Positions 61,119 to 64,000 of a DNA stretch of 64,000 nt are shown piece by piece. Below the pieces are notes generated by a model. It saw nothing but the letters and a program-made list of their open reading frames with translations. It was not told the DNA's origin and did not search any database. The stretch is from Methylomarinovum caldicuralii. GTDB lineage: Bacteria > Pseudomonadota > Gammaproteobacteria > Methylococcales > Methylothermaceae. A program made the position numbers and the translations under genes. The stretch is taken from the NCBI RefSeq assembly GCF_033126985.1, contig NZ_AP024714.1:496001-560000 (forward strand), given 5' to 3'. How positions within the stretch are numbered: the first letter of the stretch is position 1; every line of letters starts with the position of its first letter.

Positions 61119-62848
61119 CAGGCCAGCTCCCGGTCCACGTTGATCCACGGCGGCAGGCGCATCTGGTGCTGGGCCTTGCCGGCCTCCACCATCGGATAGA
61201 CGTTCTCGGTGCGGTCGGTGATGAAGTCCAGGAACACCAGCCGGTCGCGGTGGCGCATCGCCTCCTCCAGCGCCGGGCGCACGTCCTCGGGCTTCTCGAT
61301 CCGCATACCCACGTGGCCGTAGGCCTCGGCCAGGCGCACGAAGTCGGGGATGGTGTCCATGTAGGAATGGGAATAACGGCTCTCGTAGCTGAATTCCTGC
61401 CACTGCCGCACCATGCCCATGTAACGGTTGTTGAGATTGACGATCTTGATCGGGGTCTTGTACTGGAGGGCGGTGGACAGCTCCTGGATGCACATCTGGA
61501 TGCTGGCCTCGCCGGTGACGCAGACCACGTCGCTGTCGGGGTGGGCCAGCTTGACCCCGATGGCCGCCGGCATTCCGAAACCCATCGTTCCCAGGCCGCC
61601 GGAATTGATCCAGCGGCGCGGCTTGTCGAATTTGTAGTACTGGGCCGTCCACATCTGGTGCTGGCCCACGTCGGAGGTGACATAGGCCTCGCCCCGGGTC
61701 ACCTCCCACAGTTGTTCGATGACGTACTGGGGTTTGATCAGCGGGCTTTCGCGGTCGTAACGCAGGCAATCGACGGCGCGCCAGCGTTCGATCTTCTCCC
61801 ACCAGGCCGCCAGGGCTTCTGCATCCGGCTGTTTGCCGCTGGCCCGCAGCGCGGCGATCAGGTCGGCCAGGACCGGTTTCACGTGACCGACGATGGGAAT
61901 GTCCACCGGCACGTTCTTGGCGATGGAGGCCGGATCCACGTCGATGTGGATGATCTTGGCGTAGGGACAGAATTCGTCCAGCTTGCCGGTGACGCGGTCG
62001 TCGAAACGGGCGCCGATGGCGATGAGCACGTCGCACTCGTGCATGGCCATGTTGGCCTCGTAGGTGCCGTGCATCCCCAGCATCCCGAGGAACTGGCGGT
62101 CGGTGCCCGGATAGGCGCCCAGCCCCATCAGCGTCAGAGTGATGGGGAAACCCAGCAGGCGGGTGAATTCGGTCAGCTCCGCCGATGCCTCGCCCAGAAC
62201 CACGCCCCCGCCGGCATAGATCATGGGGCGTTTGGCCTCGAGGATCAGCTCCGCCGCCTTCTTGATCTGGCGCGGATTACCGTGCAGTTTCGGCTTGTAG
62301 GAGCGCAGCGAGACGGACTCCGGATAATGATACGGAATCTTGATGTTCGGGTCGGTGATGTCCTTGGGAATGTCCACCAGCACCGGGCCGGGACGGCCGG
62401 TGGTGGCGATGTGGAACGCCTTTTTGATGGTCTCGGCCAGCTTGCGGCGGTCCTTCACCAGGAAGTTGTGCTTGACGCAGGGACGGGTGATGCCGACGGT
62501 GTCGCATTCCTGGAAGGCGTCGCTGCCGATCACCGGCGTCGGCACCTGGCCGGTGAGCACCACCATCGGGATCGAGTCCATGTAGGCGGTGGCGATCCCG
62601 GTCACCAGGTTGGTGGCCCCGGGACCGGAAGTGGCCAGCACCACGCCGGGCTTGCCGGTGGCGCGGGCGTAACCGTCGGCCATGTGGGTGGCGCCCTGCT
62701 CGTGGCGCACCAGCACGTGCCTGACGTCTTCCTGGCCGAAAAGGGCGTCGTAGATGTGCAATACCGCCCCGCCGGGATAGCCGAAGATGTATTCGACCCC
62801 CTCGTCCTTCAAGGCCTGGACCACGATTTGCGCGCCGCTCAGTTCCAC
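61118..62848 (-). CDS. ilvB: Acetolactate synthase large (catalytic) subunit
   Basis: 576 residues. Thiamine-diphosphate enzyme condensing pyruvate to acetolactate. N-terminal GYPGGAVLHIYDAL with the catalytic Glu in RHEQGATHMADGYAR; FAD-region middle domain; ThDP motif TGEASIQMCIQELST...NLNN, where the usual GDG start reads GEA. First gene of ilvB-ilvH-ilvC. The leader is short, so no attenuator of the ilvGMEDA type is evident. Confidence 0.97.
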   Translation of the reverse strand: MELSGAQIVVQALKDEGVEYIFGYPGGAVLHIYDALFGQEDVRHVLVRHEQGATHMADGYARATGKPGVVLATSGPGATNLVTGIATAYMDSIPMVVLTGQVPTPVIGSDAFQECDTVGITRPCVKHNFLVKDRRKLAETIKKAFHIATTGRPGPVLVDIPKDITDPNIKIPYHYPESVSLRSYKPKLHGNPRQIKKAAELILEAKRPMIYAGGGVVLGEASAELTEFTRLLGFPITLTLMGLGAYPGTDRQFLGMLGMHGTYEANMAMHECDVLIAIGARFDDRVTGKLDEFCPYAKIIHIDVDPASIAKNVPVDIPIVGHVKPVLADLIAALRASGKQPDAEALAAWWEKIERWRAVDCLRYDRESPLIKPQYVIEQLWEVTRGEAYVTSDVGQHQMWTAQYYKFDKPRRWINSGGLGTMGFGMPAAIGVKLAHPDSDVVCVTGEASIQMCIQELSTALQYKTPIKIVNLNNRYMGMVRQWQEFSYESRYSHSYMDTIPDFVRLAEAYGHVGMRIEKPEDVRPALEEAMRHRDRLVFLDFITDRTENVYPMVEAGKAQHQMRLPPWINVDRELA

Positions 62849-62885
62849 CGCTGATACCTGGTTTCCTATGGAGAAATAGCCCAGT

Positions 62886-62915
62886 AATCTACTGTATTGA
62901 TTGGCTTGCCGTCAA
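62886..62915 (-). promoter_or_regulatory. Candidate sigma-70 promoter of ilvBHC
   Basis: TTGACG (62910-62915) and TAGATT (62886-62891) with an 18-bp spacer, about 40 nt before the ilvB ATG, overlapping the 3' end of the upstream gene. Confidence 0.5.
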
Positions 62916-64000
62916 GGCGGCGCCTCGAACAGGCGCGCCAGGGGGACGTCGAAGCTGCGCTCGAGCGTATCGCCCACCGGCGTCAGCAACGGCCGCAGTT
63001 CGGCCTGCGCCCGGATCGGTGATGGCAGGATGTAAGGATGGCTGTGGTAGAGGTCCGCCAGGGAATGGAGATGGGGATCGCGCCGCAGCAGCCAGGCGCC
63101 ACCTTCGTCGCGGGCGAGCCAGCCATTAGCCTGGAGAATCTGCAGGATCCGGTCCAGCGCCGCCGGATTCAGGGCCGGCCAGTGGCGGGCCAGATCCGCC
63201 TCGGTCGGCAAGCGGTCGTCGCGCTGGCCCCGCCAGATCCGCTTGAGCAGGCCGTAGGCCAGATCGAGATCGTGCTCAGGCACGGGAACGGCGTTCTCCT
63301 CCGCGCCGTCCCGGAAGGTGTGCAGGCAGAAGGTGAACTGGGCCCCTGCCAGGGTCACCATCCACGACAGGTACAGCCACACCAGAAAGATCGGCACCGC
63401 CGCCAGCGCCCCGTAAATGGCCTCGTAGGTGGGGAAGCGGGTGATGTAGGCGGTGAATCCGGCCTTGGCCAGCTCGAACAGGGCGGCGCTCAGGGCGCCG
63501 CCGGCGACGGCCAGCCTGACCTTGACCCGGGCATTGGGCACCACCAGATACAACAGGGTGAAGGCGACGGCCTCAAACAGGAAGGGCAGCAGTTTCAGCA
63601 GCCCGAAGGCCGGCCCAACCATCCCCCAATGGGCCTGGGCCATCAGCCTGGAAGTGACCGCCACCGCCGCCCCCAGCAGTAGCGGCCCCAGGGTCAGCAC
63701 CGACCAGTACACCAGCAGCCGGCGGTGAATCGCCCGGTAAGGCGGCGCCCGCCAGATTTCGTTGAGCGACTTTTCGATGGTGATCATCAGCATCAGGGCG
63801 GTGACGATCAGGAACAGGATACCGGGGCCGGTGAGCTTCTTGGCCTTGTCGGCAAAGGTGTAAACATACTGCTGGATCGTCTCCCGCGCCGCCGGCACCA
63901 GCTGCTCGAACAGGGCGTCCATCAGCCGGTCGCTGATCTCGTGGAAGGCGGGGAAGGCGGTGAAGATCGCCAGGGACAGCGCCAGCAGCGGCACCAGCGC
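62912..64000 (-). CDS. YihY/UPF0761 family inner-membrane protein (partial)
   Basis: At least 362 residues; the N-terminus lies beyond the right edge. About five to six membrane helices with family motifs GILFLIVTALMLMITIEKSLNEIWRAP-type and SAALFELAKAGFTAYITRFPTYEAIYGALAAVPIFLVWLYLSW-type (YihY/BrkB). The C-terminal about 130 residues form a soluble winged-helix-like region (LPTEADLARHWPALNPAALDRILQILQANGWL) seen in many gammaproteobacterial YihY proteins. Function poorly known; sometimes called ribonuclease BN by mistake. Confidence 0.92.
   Translation of the reverse strand, partial: ALVPLLALSLAIFTAFPAFHEISDRLMDALFEQLVPAARETIQQYVYTFADKAKKLTGPGILFLIVTALMLMITIEKSLNEIWRAPPYRAIHRRLLVYWSVLTLGPLLLGAAVAVTSRLMAQAHWGMVGPAFGLLKLLPFLFEAVAFTLLYLVVPNARVKVRLAVAGGALSAALFELAKAGFTAYITRFPTYEAIYGALAAVPIFLVWLYLSWMVTLAGAQFTFCLHTFRDGAEENAVPVPEHDLDLAYGLLKRIWRGQRDDRLPTEADLARHWPALNPAALDRILQILQANGWLARDEGGAWLLRRDPHLHSLADLYHSHPYILPSPIRAQAELRPLLTPVGDTLERSFDVPLARLFEAPP

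Overview
The window is a dense, GC-rich bacterial chromosome segment without rRNA, tRNA, phage, insertion sequence or CRISPR signals. The order rpsB-tsf-pyrH-frr-uppS-cdsA-dxr-rseP with a divergent map-glnD, together with GlnD, the CobO-type adenosyltransferase and family-4 uracil-DNA glycosylase, points to a gammaproteobacterium. A Methylococcales-like methanotroph is my guess from overall gene character; no methane-oxidation gene is present to prove it.

Layout. (1) 1-5.1 kb, minus strand: a surface-glycan operon (TPR membrane glycosyltransferase, GT4, GT2, DUF2304, ABC permease, ABC ATPase running off the edge). (2) 5.2-11.7 kb: small envelope proteins, a coiled-coil protein built from an exact 75-bp tandem repeat, mutS, and a PAS protein next to a CZB-domain chemoreceptor. 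(3) 11.7-20.6 kb, minus strand: translation, lipid and isoprenoid housekeeping operon, ending in dsbC (not bamA), a DUF4160/DUF2442 pair and cobO. (4) 20.8-27.7 kb: map-glnD, PilZ, LysR, uracil-DNA glycosylase, and leuA behind a long leader carrying an upstream ORF. (5) 27.9-58.2 kb: a heavy-metal island with three separate HME-RND efflux cassettes, a CDF transporter, a P1B-ATPase and two toxin-antitoxin pairs. (6) 58.2-64 kb, minus strand: hicAB, pssA, ilvC-ilvH-ilvB and a YihY-family membrane protein.

Most notable. Inside the metal island, between the first two pumps, a sigma-54 activator with a Cys-bearing sensor domain is divergent from a six-gene operon (DUF938 methyltransferase, SDR, DUF1326, DUF2182, secreted cupin, beta-carbonic anhydrase). 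The gap holds a perfect 19-bp palindrome and a near-consensus -24/-12 promoter, and the operon ends at a strong terminator: a self-contained, apparently undescribed regulated system.

The island also shows decay. The first CusA is cut by one in-frame TGA, its TolC partner has a 1-nt frameshift, and the P1B-ATPase lacks the whole DKTGT phosphorylation segment although its other motifs are intact. The second and third RND cassettes look complete. Two palindromic elements (57.7 and 59.5 kb) share a core but carry different, self-complementary arms, so structure rather than sequence appears conserved. No stretch longer than about 300 bases lacks a gene; the longest gaps are the leuA leader region (27708-27944) and 43014-43228.
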